Of a DNA stretch of 64,000 nucleotides, positions 48,101-59,637 are shown piece after piece (the first letter of the stretch is position 1; each line of letters opens with the position of its first letter). The position numbers and the translations under genes are program-made. The DNA comes from Amphibalanus amphitrite. Lineage: Eukaryota > Arthropoda > Thecostraca > Balanomorpha > Balanidae. The notes below the pieces were generated by a model, which was not told the DNA's origin, made no database searches, and saw nothing but the letters and a program-made list of their open reading frames with translations. The stretch is taken from assembly GCF_019059575.1 (NCBI RefSeq), contig NW_024881709.1:310001-374000 (forward strand), in the 5' to 3' direction.

Positions 48101-51100
48101 GACTGCGGCCGGTGCGGCGGCGCGGCGGCGCGGCGGCGGCCTGGAACCGTAACGTCAGGCGCGTGCCAGGTCGGCATCGGCGCGGCGCGACGGCCTCATA
48201 GACGGAGCGTCATACCAGAGCGGTGTGTCGTCAGTGGAGGGGAACTGATACCGCCGGCGCTGACAGAGCAGGCCAAACAGGGCGGCGCGATAACGGAACA
48301 TTGATTTAAATGTGCTGTCGAAGGCCGTTCAATCATCGTTTTGATGATTTTTTGCTGCATTTTTGTGAATGGCTTGGGCTATAGTTATGAATTTCCATGG
48401 ATGATGCATCAAATGCCGTTTGGAGTTGTGTGGGAGCTCACGGAGCGTGTCGTGTGCAGGGCGGCATTCTGAGAGCGGCTCGAATAGCGGCTTATCGGGG
48501 CGTCTCGGTCAGCCCGGCTGCGATCCACTGACCTTCCTTCGCCCACCATCTGCCGCAACGCCCGCGGACTTTGCGCACCGGCCTCAGCGCCATGGTCTAT
48601 CGGCGCTGGGTCGCGGCACGATACGGCTGCTCCGGGCCGCCCAGTGACTGCGCAGGCCGCGGCCGGGCCGGAAATATCGCCGCAGCGCGCCGCTGCCACC
48701 ACGCCGTGATAAGGCGCCAGTTCCAGTTCCGCCGGCCGCAGCGCGGCGCCGGGCGTTCCGCGCTGACCGAGCGCCGCAGGCCTGACCTCAGACCTCAGCG
48801 CGAGCGGCAGGAGCGGCTGAGGGGCGGCGCCCTATGCGCTGCACGCTGGAACCCGAATTACAGACCTCATGCTGCCGCGGTGCGCCGTTTTAGACGGTCA
48901 GAAGGCACAAAGTGGGCGCTGTGCGGTGGCGGACGCATTTCGCCGACGCACGACCGGGCCAGAAACGTGCCGGTCGTGTGGGAACGGGGCGGAGCGGAGG
49001 GTGGGATGGGGGGGGGGGCTGCCACGTGCCGCGCGGGTGTGCGTGATCACGGCAGTCGCTCGACTGCCGGTGGAGCCGCTATAAACAGACGACGTCAGAG
49101 GTCAGACGCCATTGTAATCAGAAGGCGCCCGGCTAAGTACGCCGTGCATCGATTTCGTGATAGCTCACTCAAACAGCGCAGCACGAATGCATTGTCCGCA
49201 GGTGCGGGGGACTGCGGGGGCAGGCTCAGTGTATATTGGGTCGGGTTCGAACAAGACTGCCATTGATTTCTCCTGGTCCTGGCACCATCTGATCGAAGCG
49301 GACGCCGTTTCGCGACTGCATATGTGACGACGAGCTGCGCTGGATTCTGGGCCGTGCGATGTTGAAGCTCCTGTTCCCCCGCTACCGCCGCCGCTGTGCG
49401 GGCATTGCGACATTGACCACAAAAGGCTGCGGCGGGTCGAGTGAGGACGGGACGGGAGGAGTTGGGAGGTCCTGCAGGATGAGGGAACTCGTTTGGTCCT
49501 TATTCAATCCTGTTTTTATATGATCGATTTACCTTTGGATTGTTGTTGCGTCTCTTCTTTCACAGTGTAACTGCTGAGTATGACACTGATGGCTCCAGTA
49601 TAACAATACCTTTTCTGCTAAATTTATCATCTATTTCGGTGGGATTATTTCAAACCTGCTCATACAAATGCATCGATACATTACGCCCTTCAGTTGACCG
49701 ATCGGGCCGTATGATGAACTGTGTCAAAAGTTGCGACCCCTCTCCAACCAGGACCAGCAGCACTGCAGTGTTTCCGGTCCTATGACCGTATCACCGCCTG
49801 TCGGGATACACCGGATGTATCTGCTATAGAAACCATGGGCGAGAGGCGGAGTCCGCCGCCGTACAGTCTGCAACGCAAATAATCCCGGCTGTTTGTGCCG
49901 GCACTGGTCCCGGCTGGACTCCGCCTGGACTGGTTGAGGTGGGTGGGGGCTCAGATTTGGTGTCTGTTTGCCTAAGACGAGGTAATAGAGAATTATGTTC
50001 GGCCCTGTCGTATGCTGCTCTATGCTATGTCCCATCATTCACGTCTGTTCTGTCTTGCCTCCTGTCATGTCTCATAACTACCTTGGTCTCCTGCCTTGCC
50101 CTGCCTAACCTAATTTGCCTGCTACGCCTATCTTGCCCCGCCCCGCCCCACCATGCCCTTCGCTGACCTTTCGGCCCCACCCACCCGGTGTGTCTGCCGC
50201 CGTCTCTGCGCTGATGGATGTCAGCCGTCGCCGCTGTCACCTCCGCCTGTGTACCGAAGGGCGCCGCCGTGCCGGTGGTCCCAATCACTGACGGAAGCAG
50301 GCAGGGCGCCCCGACACCCATGTCAATCGGCGCCTGTTAGGGCCTATCGACCGGCCGGCGGGTGGGCTGACCTGGCGGGCTGGGGGTCAAACACTGAGAG
50401 GGAGTCAAGGTAGAGACGTACTGTCATAACACAACCTGACGATTGGTGATGATTTTGATAGTTTGATACGGTGACCTCCAGTTTTTATGTGATGTTTTGA
50501 CCCCACTATCGTGTTTTGTCCCCTTTTCCGGTGGTGAAGCTGTCTCGGGTGCGTGACCCGGTCTATTGGGGCTAACCGTGCCTAGACGCGTTAGGCGTTT
50601 TTATCTTGTTGGGGAGAGACAGACGTCATCACTCATCATTAGCGCACGACGTCACCTACTGTCACTTTTGGTGACGCAGCGTCACTTAGCGTCAACTGGC
50701 ATCAGCTCGTCATTTGACGTCATCTCACAGTATCCAGCATCGCTTAGCGACAGCACTCCGCACGGTCCTCATTTCACCCTCCGTCACTCAATGTCGCCCA
50801 TCGTTACCTCCCGTTTCATTTGTCTAATCTCATCACTGCAAATATGCGAACTATCCTCGGTGGGGCTGGTCGCTGGTGGTGTCGCTATGGTCACCTTACC
50901 TGCTACTTCTGTGTTGACCGCGACACAGTTCTATCCCACGGCGATTACCTGGTCACCGAACGGCAACGGTGGCTCCTTCTGTCTTCTCGTGGAGTTTTCA
51001 AGGTACTGTCTCCAATCGGACATCGGTAGCTCCCTACGTTCGAAAGGAAGCGATCTCGACCCGTGCGATTCTGTCGCGCACCTGTTGCCACGTGAGGTTA

Positions 51101-54100
51101 GTGAAACGGATACGATTAGCAAGTATGATAGAGGGGCTGGGGTCGGAATTTTCATAGCCACGGCGTTATTCATATCTGCATAAAATCTGCCTGAGGTGCA
51201 TGACTCCTCCCTGCGATTTCGGCACTGAGTTGAATACAAATAGTAAATGTTGCGCTATCCCGCCTTTCAGAACTGTGCTGAAATACGCACCGTCATGCAG
51301 TATTGCCCGACTGGTGCCAGCCATACTGGCTTTATTTGTACGTTGTAAACTTGCAGAGTTTTCCTGCTGCTCTTCATCCAGTCTGTCTGTTGTGGCTGGG
51401 TCCCGTCCTCAGGGCCCAGGGGGGGGGGGGGGGGGGCGGTACGAGTGTTGAAACATCGCGCCTGTCTCGTTGGCTGCACTGCAAAATGCCAAACATCTGT
51501 AGTTTTGCAGTGGCGCGCTCACCACTTCTGTTTGCAGCTGGGCGATTTCACAATGAAAAAATCACCGAACAAAGGCGACGGTAGAAGACGTAACGAGTGA
51601 TTGCATTTACCCGAGCTTCCTGTTGCCCCCGGTCGCCTCTCCGGACTTCCCGTTTGTGTGTCGGCGGGGTGCGGACGGCAGCGTGTTTCTCTCGCGCGCG
51701 CCGCCGCTGGAGATGGCCTGTCGTGACGTAACCAGCACCGGCGATGGTATCGGTCCGCGGCGGCGAGCGCGGCGGTTACTGCCCTGTCGGACGGGCGCCG
51801 CCCCGCGAGCTGAGCCAGGCGCCGCCCTGCGAGCCTGAGAGCTGGGCTGTCGCTGGAGTGAGTCGGCCGAGAGAGAGGGAGAGACTATTTGACTGACCGA
51901 GAGAGACATGACCGAATTGTTGGACCGTCTGGGAGAGGAGAGGGACGGGTACTGCCCGTTGGAGCCTCTGAGAGGGACTGGTACTGTCCCTTGTTCTCAG
52001 TCATCGACCGGCCTCTCAATCATCATACCACTGCTCACCTCCGGTCTCCTTATCGACCACCGGGTCCTGGGACGTGGTGCTGGACGAGCCACGGTAGCTG
52101 CTCTCAGATCTGGATATAAGCATAACAGGGGCGGGTCACGGACGGGCTCACTCATGTACGACATGCCGTGGACGCCACGCCCACAACTGGTTATATCACC
52201 CCGCCAAGTGGCACACAGCCGGCTGGTGGGCTGAACTCAGATTTCTGTTTCTGAAGAGGATGAGACAGGGATATGCATTGGCACTCTACTCAACGCCTCG
52301 CGCAGCTCCGGTCGTACTGTGTGTCGCCGCCGCCCTGGCAGTCAGTCACGTGGTCAGAGCGCAGCACGGCGGCGTGCCCCAGCCGCACTGCGCTGCGGGT
52401 TATGCAAAGCTACGGACCGCTTTTGGCCCGGCTGTTTGGACCAAGGCCGCGCTGTGCAAATGACATTGCAAGGCCCATCTTGTTGCTGGTGAGTCAGACC
52501 ACGGGTATGCTGGGTACTGGAGAGTGAGTGTGGTGGTCAGCGCGGTTTTAGATATTTACGGGAAAAGCGTTCAGGTTAAGCCATGGATTGCCAATCCCTT
52601 AACCCTCGCCCGTAAACGGCGATCTGCCACCTTCGCCCATGCAGGGGGGGGGGGGGGGGTTGGTGCGACCCCCCCCCCCTTGGCGTTTGAAAACGGAGCG
52701 TCGTAGAGCTTAGCGGAAAAGACCAACGGATTGCTCTCGCCGAGATCTCGCGATTGGTGGTATATTTTTTGGTCCTAGGTCAACATTTGACCTACTTTTG
52801 ACCGGTCAAAGGTCAAATTTTCGGAAAAATAGACTTGTTTCAACTTTCGGCGGCGATTGCAGCAAAACGGTGGGAGATATCGACTTGAAACCTTCACTAT
52901 CGTGTTTCTTGATCAATTCTCTATCGTTTGGTATGTATTTCGTTTCCCTAGCTCTAAAAATGGCGCGTTGGGAGCGCCGGAAGTCGGCAAGGTCACAGTC
53001 GGCGGCAGAAATTCGAAAAATCAAAATTTAAATTTTTGAAATCTGATTGTATTTTTGGATTTGGGAGGTCCATTTGCTCCCTATAGAAGCTAATATTGCT
53101 GCATATTCCCATTGAGGTGACAAGAATTAGCAAAATAGTGGTTCGGGCGCTTTTCAAAAATAGTACCGGACGCTGTTCCTCTTGTGACGTCATAGCTCCG
53201 TGACCTGACCTGACCCGGTCAAGTTTCTTATACCATATGATAGCCAATACTTGCCCCAACATGCATGGGAAGTTTCATCACGATCCATCAACCGATGTCC
53301 GTACCACCGGCAGGAAACCTCGGGCGTTGGCACTCAGTTTGTGAAAATCCGGCCGGAGGCTGTTCCCTTTGTGACGTCATAACTCCGTGACCTGACATGA
53401 CCCGGTCAATTTTTTTTTATCAAAAGATGCGCAAGGTTTGCCCCATAAGGTACCCAAAATTTGGCGGCGCTGCGCGCCGCCGTTTTTGCACTATTTCCGA
53501 AAAGCCTCAGGGGGGGGGGGTTGCACCAACCCCCCCCCCCTACATGGGCGAGGGTTAATGCCACGGACTGAGACATACAATGTGCATCCTTTGCATGTGC
53601 CAAATCACTTTTGTGCTAATCACGCTGCTATATTACGGGACAAGATACTTGTATCCCCGTGGACATTCCATCTCATGCCATCTACCTCATCACTGGCACC
53701 ACTCTCCGTCCTGTTAGAGGCTCCACCCATTATGGTCCCACTGAACCCGTGCTCAGCTCGCCTGCACAGTTCAGCCCGGCTGCCCACCGTAGCGCCGTGC
53801 TCAGTTCGCTATGCTCTGGCGGTGACGCGGCCTTGACTGGCAGCTCGGACGAGTCGGTTTGGTGAGCAGGGGTGAGCGTAGGTGAGCTGGGGTGAGCCAG
53901 GGTGAGCTGGGGTGGGGTGGTGTGAGCTGGGGCGAGCGTGACGCCTGGTTTGCTGCTACTGCTAGTTACGGCGGGGGCGACTGCGCGTATCCCCACCCCG
54001 ATGTGAATCTGCGGTGGCGGGTCACCACTCCCCAGACCAGTGTCCCAAAATTATATTTTGGCTTGGGTGTCAGAGGGGAATATTCGTCACTATAAAGAGG

Positions 54101-57100
54101 GATGAGAGTGGAAAATTGCCAGATAGGAGTACAAAAAAGAGCAGAAAACAGATATCAACAATTACCTAATTTGTGAGTGTTGGAGGATGTGGGAGCTGCC
54201 TTACAAGATCATTGAATCGAATATGGAGAGAGGTACAAAGTGCACGCAGATGCTCTTAATTGGTAAACTAGGGAGTGAAAAATCGCTCTGGAAAATTGGA
54301 GGTGAGAGTGGAAAATTATTTTGATTTGGATGTTACTTGATACTTCCCACCCAAACTGGCAAATTTTGGGACACTGCCCCAGACCGGCTCCATGCGGGCC
54401 GCCACGCTGAGTCTCTCTGAGCAGAGCAAAGGGCAGGGGGCACTCGGCCGTACCGGTGATTCCATCCGCCGGCCACCGGCCCGACCTTGGCACCCCACAA
54501 TCAAGGCTACCGGGCGCTACCGAGCCGCGCACCTAACGTGGTGGTATGGCGCGTCTGCCGCTGCGTACCGGACACCAGTCGGACGGGAGGGGTGTTGGGA
54601 GAGGACGGAAAGGGATACCGGTTGAGTGAGGGCACTGTCGGAAGATAAGTGTCTTCTGCCGCCGTTCTCACCCATCATATTTCAAGCCTCTATCCCAGCA
54701 GACCCGTGTGTTACCCGTGTGTCCTCCCGGTGAATTCGGCGGCTCTAACGGCTGGTTGGCGGTAGAAGCGGCGCTGGAGATGCCAGGTGGCAGACTGGTG
54801 GGTCTGGGCTGTTGAGCTACGCACTGGGCACGGGACATGGTCCAGTGAACTGTCCAGTGATTCGACCGCCCGTCCCCCTCTGTTATCCACGTGGTCTGCT
54901 CCAACCAACCTGTCGATTCAGTGGACTGAAAGGAAGCCGTTCAGATGGTCTGGAGGTCCTACCGGCTGGAGAGGAACCCCCCTCCCCCTTCAGTGCAGCC
55001 GCCAGGGGAAGGAGGGAGCTCCCTCCCCTTGTCTGTCGACAGGAGTGTTGAGCACGCCCGTCACTGTCGGCGGCTTCAGTTGTTAGTGCGGCGCTACTGC
55101 GGTAATGCAGTCTGCGGGCGGCGTTTACTCGGCTAATGAGTCGGTTTCTCTGTGTTTGTGGCCCGCGGCGTGCACCGGGCTGGGTTGCCCCGCCGCCGTT
55201 ACCCCGCCGGCGCCGTGCAGTGGAGCTGTGCCATGTTTGTGTTCCCCGGGCTGGCGGCCAGCCCTGGTGACGTCATATGCCGACGGCGCCGGAGGCTGTT
55301 GTTAGGGGGGAACGGGGTCATTTCATGACACTGCAATGAGAACGGCGGGGAGCGGATGATGATCGGTGCAGGTATCTACTGATGGTAATCGTCAAGTCTC
55401 CGCCGGTGAAGTCGTCTTGGTATATCGTCACTGTTGCCTTTTCTCTCACTGCAACTGTTAAAGCTTCCACCGCCGTTGGAGCCCTTGCACAGAGCACAGC
55501 CCCACTGTCTGGCAGGGCCGAATATGGCCTCCGGTGACGGGCCGGGCCGGGGATGACGCCCACGGCTTATGTCAGTCACCGCTCCTCCCTTCCTCCTCCC
55601 TTCCTCCTCCCTGTCCGCGTCCGATACGGTAGTGAAGGCGAAGGGTGGGTAGGGGCAGCTACGTCATCAGTTATATGATTCTGGTCACGGAGGTGACGAT
55701 GGGCAAATCCAATCGGCCAGCTGTTCGATGCGATAAGCAGTCAATCGATCAGACTAGCCGATCGGCTGTCCAGTGTCCAGTCCAGTCAATCAGTGGGTCA
55801 GTACGACTGTTCAGCAGTTCAGTCAACCAACTAGAAAAGTCAGTGCCATGCACTCTAGCAATTTAACACGCGCACTGCAGCGGGTCTGAGCCGAACACGA
55901 ACTGCAGGGGGGGGGGGGGGGGTTGAAAACAACCCCCCCTGATATCTCAAAAACGGCGCAACGTAGCGACAAGCGGTAAACGGCGTTGGATAGGTTGAGA
56001 TGAGATCTACAAGAAATACAAAGATCATTTTTGAGTCAGGTCAAAAACGAGGTCACCAGAGGTCACCGAAGACAAAATGTTACGATTTTCACAACAGGAA
56101 TTTCGCGGTAGTTTTTCTTGAATAACTTGTCTTGCACACAAGACAGAGGATCGATTCGAACGCCATCGTTCTTAGCTCGTCAAGGCGCATCGAATGATAT
56201 ATAATATGACCTCGAAAGGTCAAGTTGAAAATTTGACCTCAGGTCAAGGTCATGACCTGACCGAAATAGGTCATGTTGCATAACATTCGATCTGCATTGA
56301 CGAGAAAAACACGATAAACGTCGAACGGAGTCTCTATCTCTATTCAATCTCAAGTTATTGAAGAAAAACCGCTGGTGACCTCAGGTGACCTAAGATGACC
56401 TGGAGATCACCTTCCAAAGGTCATAAGTGATATGTTTCGGTGAAATCACCAACAGGGACCTGTAATACTATGATCCTGAGCGTATTGAAGTCATAGGATG
56501 TCATTCAGAGTAAGTTGAAATTTCTCCCATTGACTTATAATGGGCCGGTCGCAAAAATGACCTGACCTTAGGTCATCGATATAAAAATTCCGAGATATAC
56601 AAGTTGTAGCTCGTGATGACTTTACCATTTCCTGTGGGTTTCAAGATCATATCTCAACAACTGTGGGCTTGGTGGGATTGCAAACTTCGAAATTTACGTT
56701 TCGAGGTAGGGTCACTTGACCTGACCTGGTGACCTGACCATAAGTCACCTGGGGTCAAAATTTTTACTCAAGGTGTGCAAAAGTTGGGAGAACAGGTATG
56801 CAAAATTTGGCGGCGCTACGCGCCGCCGTTTTCTCGCGATTTGCGAAAAACCACAGGGGGGGTTGAAAACAACCCCCCCCCCTGCAGTGCGCGTGTTAAC
56901 AGTGCGTATCATATCAGCCAGTCAGGATGATGTACGCCGATGACGTTCAGTTTTTACATCTAGCATCACCGAAGCGAATTTTAGAGCTGAAGACAGATAC
57001 CGAATGTACTTTAGACATTGCGAGTCATTGGTTTGTTCAAAACTGCCTAAAAATCAACCCCAAAAAGACAGAACTGTTAGTTGTAAAATCACGTAGGAGG

Positions 57101-59236
57101 CAGCTTGACTTTGATTTTAATGTACAGTTTGGAGATGATGTTATTCAAACTTCCGCTAGCATTAAGGTATTGGGTGTAATTGTCGACTCTGGCTTGACCT
57201 TTGAGCCACATGTGACGGAGGTGATTCGCCGATGCTACGCCACATTAGGAGGACTGTGTAAATCTTCGCGATGCTTACCGAAAGAAGTGAAGAAACTGAT
57301 CGTTGAGATGCTGATCTTCCCCCACATCCGCTACTGTCTGTCGGTCTGGTCGGGCTGTGGCGTTGTTCAGCGTCGCCGCGTGCAGCGAGTTATTAATCAC
57401 TGCGCACAGGTGGTTATGGGAGCTCGCCGCTCAGCACACGTGACTCCGCTGTTGGAGGAGCTCGGGTGGCCCCAGATAGACGAGCTTGTGGCGGAGAGTG
57501 ACTGCGGTGTTGTTCACTACTTGGTTAACAATACCAGTGCGCCGAGGTGTCTCTCGGAGCGGCTCGAGCGCCGCAGTGACGTCTCTAGTAGGGAGACTCG
57601 TGCCACTGAGAGCGACCTGCTCCAGCTGCCGAAACCCCGCACCGAGCAGGCGCGGCGGTTCTTCCGGTACCGCGCCGTTGCACGCTGGAACTCACTGGCC
57701 CTGGATGTGCGTGACAGTAAAACGTCTGCTGGGTGTCGCAGGCGCTTTAGGAGGGCGCTTTAGGCTCTTATAATGTGTGATACCACGTCATACGTGCTGT
57801 ACTTTTTTTCCTTTAACATCTTTACCATTCAGCGTATATGTATTTATGTATTGACACTTGGACAGAATAGCCGTGAATACGGAGTTCCAAACGAAATAAA
57901 TGATGATGATGATGATGATGTTGGCCTGCTGTCCCGGTCGGCGCTTTGGATGGCCTATCGCGTTCTGTGGCTGATAGTCCCGGAGACCGCGCGGCGCACA
58001 GTACCTGGCTGTCGCAGGAGTACCACACTAATCTCGGAGTACCTTCCCACACAAGGCGACCTAGACAAACACCGGGACGGTATCGGCGGCGATCCGGCTA
58101 TCTGTTGGTGCTCTGATTGGAATCGGCTTTACGCTGCTTTCGTGACCCGTGTAGGTCCTTAGTAGATGGTAGTTTGACGTTGATTTTGAGAGAACTTAAA
58201 CATACACCTTAGCGTGCCTGGCAAGACTAGGCTGTATATCCCTGATTTTGAGGCTGCTTTGAGTGCTTATGTCACCCAACTGCCCCGCGCCGCTCGCAGA
58301 CTGCCACGTCTGACCTTTCAGTCCCAAATATTAGCTCTCACTATCTGCGCTGCATGTCATCGGCCATCCTCGGATCGGCTCTGGATCAGTGATCCTTCCG
58401 CCATCAACTGTCGACATCCAGTCGTCCATCCGTCGAACGAGAAGGCCCTGACAGCATTGGCCGGCCCCGGGGAGGGAGGGGTATCATCCAGCAGCGGCTG
58501 GGTCGGCGGTCGCGCTCTGAGGTCGCTTAGTAACTGGCACATCGGAACAGCAGTCACGGCTTGACACCGCTGACAGCTGATTGTTACACAGAGGGATGGA
58601 GGGTAGTGTGGAGTGGATGGGTGTAAGTGATGGACGGGAACGCGCGACGGTTGAACGATTGTGAGTCAGCGCTGATCAGTGGTCGGGGATGTGGTTTATG
58701 CGATCTGAATGTATCAGATGTAGTGGTATTTGAATTTCTGTGTAGTTTACTACACATTTCACTAGTGTGTTAGACGATGTTATACGACTTGCTGCTGGTT
58801 TCTGCATGTTTGAAGCTGAAGTTGGTCAACCAGTGGAATGAAATATTTCTTGTATACGTCTGTGAAATGTGTTACCATTTGGGGTTTCGTGAGACGTTTC
58901 CCTGTTTCTGCACCTATGATCTTCCAGTTTTGGGATGTTTGTATGTAACCAGCTGTCTAACCATCTACGACAATCCGCTGCCCTATTCACCTGCCACTAC
59001 CCTTCCCTCAAACAGTAACCATTCACTGACGCCCTCTCTCTGTTCCACAGGAAATGTCAAGCCGTCGGGTCCGGCTGGCGGCGGCAGTAATGGCGTGGGC
59101 CGGCCCGGCGCGGGCGGGGGCGGCGGCGGAGCCGCCCCGGTCGCCAACGGCGGCCCGCCCGGCTTGGGCGGCCTGTTCGCCGGTGGGATGCCCAAGCTGC
59201 GGCCGACCGGTCAGGGCCGGGGTCGGACAGAGATCG
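39156..59236 (+). CDS. Vrp1: Verprolin / WASP-interacting protein (WIPF), two N-terminal coding exons
   Basis: Actin regulator that binds actin through a WH2 motif and stabilises WASP. Coding exon 1 is 39156-39330 (exon begins 39134 after an acceptor; 22 bases of leader) and coding exon 2 is 59051-59236 (acceptor TGTTCCACAG, donor GTGAGT). Both junctions are phase 1 and join in frame. Exon 1: poly-proline profilin-type run (2-17), PRKPAAKGPDR, WH2 helix ALLSDIHKGARLKKV (34-48) and TNDRSAP, the signature of this family. Exon 2: NVKPSGPAGGGSNG, a glycine-rich stretch, then PPGLGGLFAGGMPKLRPTG, matching the conserved GLGGLF..GMPKLR block of WIP proteins. The gene continues to the right of the window; the C-terminal WASP-binding part is not present. 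The 19.7-kb intron is full of mobile elements. The start GTG at 39153 is not used; ATG at 39156 is. Confidence 0.92.
39331..42922. other. Verprolin intron, first part
   Basis: Mixed to GC-rich intron without recognised exons. A purine run GGGGGGGAGGGGAGGGGGG lies at about 41511-41532 and may form a quadruplex. TTAACCCC (40871) and TTAACCCTG (41457) words occur but lack partner ends. Confidence 0.45.
42923..42996. repeat. 54-bp tandem duplication giving an empty insertion site
   Basis: ATTGATTTGCTGAACCACTT occurs at 42923 and 42977. The first copy continues into TGAGACCCACCCGGCATGTC; the second is interrupted by the element at 42995-43914 and resumes after it with GACCCACC... GGCATGTCCAGTCC. 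The first copy is therefore a natural unoccupied version of the target. Confidence 0.9.
42995..43914. mobile_element. TTAACC hairpin element, full length (copy G)
   Basis: TTAA (42995-42998) plus A, then CCCTCGCCCGCACATG; the right end is CATGTGCGGGCGAGGG then TTAA (43911-43914). Inside each end is a G/C hairpin: G-run, TGGTTGCCA core, C-run (43015-43049 and 43842-43868). The interior has AGGTCAGGGTCAAGGTCAAC and TGACCTTGACC blocks. Length about 920 bp; no coding. TTAA target and CCC start fit piggyBac-type non-autonomous elements. Confidence 0.93.
43915..44333. other. Intron, no feature recognised
   Basis: GC-rich; the minus frame (43808-44290) overlaps the mobile element and is rejected. 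Confidence 0.4.
44334..44659. mobile_element. Small hAT-type MITE, copy 1
   Basis: The ends CAGTGTCCCAAAATT and inverted AATTTTGGGACATTG (44342-44651) are flanked by a perfect 8-bp duplication ATGTCGTC (44334-44341 and 44652-44659). Length 310 bp. Related along its length to the copy at 54038-54376. Confidence 0.96.
44660..52598. other. Verprolin intron, CpG-rich middle part
   Basis: No exons recognised. About 46400-49400 is strikingly GC- and CpG-rich, particularly 47100-49100, unlike the flanks, and could be a CpG-island-like regulatory region or internal promoter. A TATAAA at 49080 with TCAGAC at 49102 is weak core-promoter evidence. G-runs occur at 51420-51436 and a C-run at 46679-46691. 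The long frames here (for example 48571-49266) follow from the base composition. Confidence 0.45.
49080..49107 (+). promoter_or_regulatory. Possible internal core promoter in the verprolin intron
   Basis: TATAAA (49080-49085) followed by an initiator-like TCAGAC (49102-49107) at the edge of the CpG-rich block. The spacing (24 bases) is shorter than usual, so this is only a suggestion. Confidence 0.2.
52599..53558. mobile_element. TTAACC hairpin element, full length (copy E)
   Basis: TTAA (52599-52602), CCCTCGCCCG; right end CATGGGCGAGGG then TTAA (53555-53558). G/C hairpins at both ends: G16-TTGGTGCGA-C11 (52644-52679) and G11-TTGCACCAA-C12 (53510-53541). The interior has two GTGACGTCATA palindromes, each followed by ACTCCGTGACCTGAC or close variants (53187 and 53371), a direct internal repeat of about 180 bp spacing. 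Length 960 bp, no coding. Confidence 0.94.
53862..53942. repeat. GGGTGAGCT-type minisatellite
   Basis: About eight degenerate units of GGTGAGCTGG (roughly 10 bp). Not coding. Confidence 0.9.
54030..54384. mobile_element. Small hAT-type MITE, copy 2
   Basis: The ends CAGTGTCCCAAAATT and AATTTTGGGACACTG (54038-54376) are flanked by a perfect 8-bp duplication CCCCAGAC (54030-54037 and 54377-54384). Length 339 bp. Together with copy 1 this defines a family with GAGAGTGGAAAATT repeats inside. Confidence 0.97.
54385..55862. other. Intron, no gene recognised
   Basis: GC-rich; contains degenerate CAGTC/CAGTCA-type short repeats at 55735-55830. No supportable exon. Confidence 0.4.
55863..56899. mobile_element. 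TTAACA hairpin element, full length (copy F)
   Basis: TTAA (55863-55866) then CACGCGCACTGCAG; the right end is the exact complement followed by TTAA (56896-56899). G-run, TTG-AAAA-CAA, C-run hairpins sit inside both ends (about 55907-55938 and 56855-56882). The interior is full of AGGTCA and TGACCT words, for instance near 56225-56270 and 56370-56405. It shares TTTGGCGGCGCTACGCGCC with copy E near the right end, so it is the same superfamily with a different terminus. Length 1037 bp, no coding. Confidence 0.94.
56925..57920 (+). mobile_element. 5'-truncated non-LTR retrotransposon (reverse transcriptase C-terminal part)
   Basis: An open frame at 56927-57763 begins exactly at the reverse transcriptase catalytic block MYADDVQF and continues through the thumb: CLKINPKKTELLVV, KVLGVIVDSGLTF, FPHIRYCLSVWSGC, then RYRAVARWNSLALDVRDS near the stop. 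This order is typical of the Jockey/CR1 group. The upstream fingers/palm and the endonuclease are absent, as expected from truncated reverse transcription. The 3' end is AATAAA followed by a (TGA)n run (57896-57920), which serves as the tail. The coding part has no stop, so the insertion is fairly young. It starts only 25 bases after the TTAA element at 55863-56899. Confidence 0.92.
57921..59050. other. Verprolin intron, last part
   Basis: No further feature; ends in the acceptor TGTTCCACAG at 59050. Confidence 0.5.
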
Positions 59237-59637
59237 GTGAGTTATCAGACGGTGGCGCTGCTCGGTCTCTGCGTAACACAGTGGTAGTCTGTCTCATAGC
59301 TCATACTCCATTAGTGCCGACTGGCGGGGTGATTGATTTGCGAGACGCCCGCCGCGCTAGACAAGGTGGGATGGGAAAACGGTCAGCTTCTGCGGTATCT
59401 ACATTACCTGGGCGGGTATGGCATCTTTAAGGTCCTGAGATACGAGGGGTCTGTACGGAGTGGTGAAAGAATCGCTCTCAGTACAATGGATGGAAGCCCG
59501 TAGGCTGGCGCGACGGTGGGCGGGGGGCGTCACTGCCAGCTCGGCCCATACGCGGCGCCGCTCCCATCACGTGACATACGAGTAGACTCGATTCCTGGCT
59601 AGGTAGAATGATGCAGCAGGTGCCTGGCGCCGCTATC
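59237..59637. other. Start of the next verprolin intron
   Basis: No feature recognised before the gypsy LTR. Confidence 0.5.

Noticed and set aside
48571-49266. 231-residue frame in the verprolin intron
   Set aside because: CpG-rich composition depletes stops; arginine-rich, low-complexity content and no family.
50566-51183. 205-residue plus frame
   Set aside because: Begins in a degenerate GTCA-type repeat; no domain or splice context.
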